Assembly: GCA_966211215.1 (NCBI GenBank)
Contig: CBIHNR010000278.1
Location: 1-5,213, forward strand
Direction of reading: 5' to 3'
Origin: Desertivirga sp966211215
GTDB lineage: Bacteria; Bacteroidota; Bacteroidia; Sphingobacteriales; Sphingobacteriaceae
DNA: 5,213 nucleotides
Below, piece by piece: positions 4,589 through 5,213 of this stretch. Numbering within the stretch: the stretch's first letter is position 1; every line of letters starts with the position of its first letter. The translations under genes and the position numbers were made by a program. The notes beneath the pieces are model-generated. The model did not search any database. It worked only from the letters and a program-made list of their open reading frames with translations, and was not told the DNA's origin.

Positions 4589-5213
4589 TATTTATACTCC
4601 TCAAGTAAAGTGTGCATGTCGGCAGCCATCTGCTTCACCTGATCCTCCTTGGTCCCGTCGTATGCTCCACGAAGCCTTTTCTCCTTATCCACTAAAATAA
4701 ACCATCCCTGGTGAATGTAGCCACCGGGAGCATTTTCGTCCTGATTTACAGCAACCAGGTAACTTTTTTCCGCAATTGTATAAACGCTATCACGAGAACC
4801 CCATGCAAATTGCCATTGCGGATTATCTACGCCCAGCTTACTGGCGTAAGCCTTAAGTTTCGAAGGGGTATCGTATTTAAAGTCAATAGTATGTGATAAG
4901 AACTTAACTTCATCATTCCCCTTAAATTCATCATATACTTTAAGCATATTTCGGTGCATTACAGGGCAGATAGAAGGGCAGGACGTGAAGAAAAAATCGG
5001 CAACGTAAATCTTGCCATCAAAATCTTTTTGAGTTAGTAGAGTGCTGTCCTGGTTTAAGAAACTAAAATCGGGAATAGTTTGATAAAGCGTATCGGTAAC
5101 TGTTTTGCCATCAACCGTTTTTTCAATCGGCTCTCGGTTTCCTAAAATTGGCAGTTTTCTATTATCTTTTGAAGTACAGGCAGCTAATAGAAACAGAGCT
5201 GCAAAAAACAAGG
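4588..5213 (-). CDS. SCO1/SenC family copper/thiol lipoprotein, 5' end beyond the window
   Basis: The coding frame is open to the right edge, and its first visible codons are already inside the signal peptide, so the true start is missing. The TTG at 5211 is unlikely to be the start, as no positively charged n-region precedes the hydrophobic core. In visible numbering, LFLLAAC gives a lipobox with Cys12. The thioredoxin-like domain follows: IPDFSFLNQDS (46-56); FFFTSCPSICP (73-83) with the copper-binding CxxxC pair C78/C82; FLSHTIDFKYDTP (104-116); and His167 in YIHQGWFILVD, matching the family's third copper ligand. Sco proteins deliver copper to the CuA site of cytochrome oxidase or act as thiol reductases. 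All three ligands are present, so copper binding is expected. It is the first visible gene of a tight operon with a cytochrome c. Confidence 0.92.
   Translation of the reverse strand, partial: LFFAALFLLAACTSKDNRKLPILGNREPIEKTVDGKTVTDTLYQTIPDFSFLNQDSTLLTQKDFDGKIYVADFFFTSCPSICPVMHRNMLKVYDEFKGNDEVKFLSHTIDFKYDTPSKLKAYASKLGVDNPQWQFAWGSRDSVYTIAEKSYLVAVNQDENAPGGYIHQGWFILVDKEKRLRGAYDGTKEDQVKQMAADMHTLLEEYK

Noticed and set aside
4711..4896. Plus-strand 61-codon frame inside the Sco gene
   Set aside because: Antisense shadow of a gene with all Sco copper ligands in frame.

Overview
The window looks like chromosomal DNA from a Bacteroidota species, most likely Sphingobacteriaceae (Pedobacter/Mucilaginibacter-like). 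This is inferred from AT-rich DNA, the near absence of Shine-Dalgarno sequences before the genes, the protein types (a YycJ/WalJ-like MBL hydrolase, SemiSWEET, Sco and cytochrome c lipoproteins) and dispersed GTCAT...ATGAC inverted-repeat elements. No database search was possible, so the taxon is an inference.

Layout. Positions 1-616 have no convincing gene and are packed with repeats: a direct-repeat pair, GTCAT-type palindromic elements, and a 125-bp MITE-like element with long terminal inverted repeats. A weak promoter and a 23-codon mini-ORF follow. Positions 617-1426 (+) encode the WalJ/YycJ-family metallo-hydrolase. Positions 1427-2128 are a second repeat field with at least four more GTCAT-type copies or fragments and two hairpins. 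An open frame at 1450-1737 lies over these repeats and is not accepted as a gene. Positions 2129-2503 (+) encode a small bacterial PH-domain protein. Positions 2576-3352 and 3362-3895 (+) encode two exported proteins, probably outer-membrane beta-barrels, 9 bp apart. Two bases after the second one stops, a convergent minus-strand operon ends. Read in its own direction that operon is Sco-family copper lipoprotein (5' end cut by the window edge), monohaem cytochrome c lipoprotein, then SemiSWEET sugar transporter. Its stop and start codons overlap or lie one base apart.

How the genes relate. The Sco protein and cytochrome c suggest a periplasmic, respiration-related unit (copper delivery or thiol chemistry beside electron transfer). 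The SemiSWEET is translationally tied to them with no obvious biochemical link. The two envelope proteins look like a separate operon of unknown role. The WalJ-like gene is bracketed by diverged direct copies of the same repeat segment. I see no CRISPR array, tRNA, rRNA, transposase or defence system. The most notable material is the repeat architecture around the WalJ-like gene and the unusual operon composition on the right.
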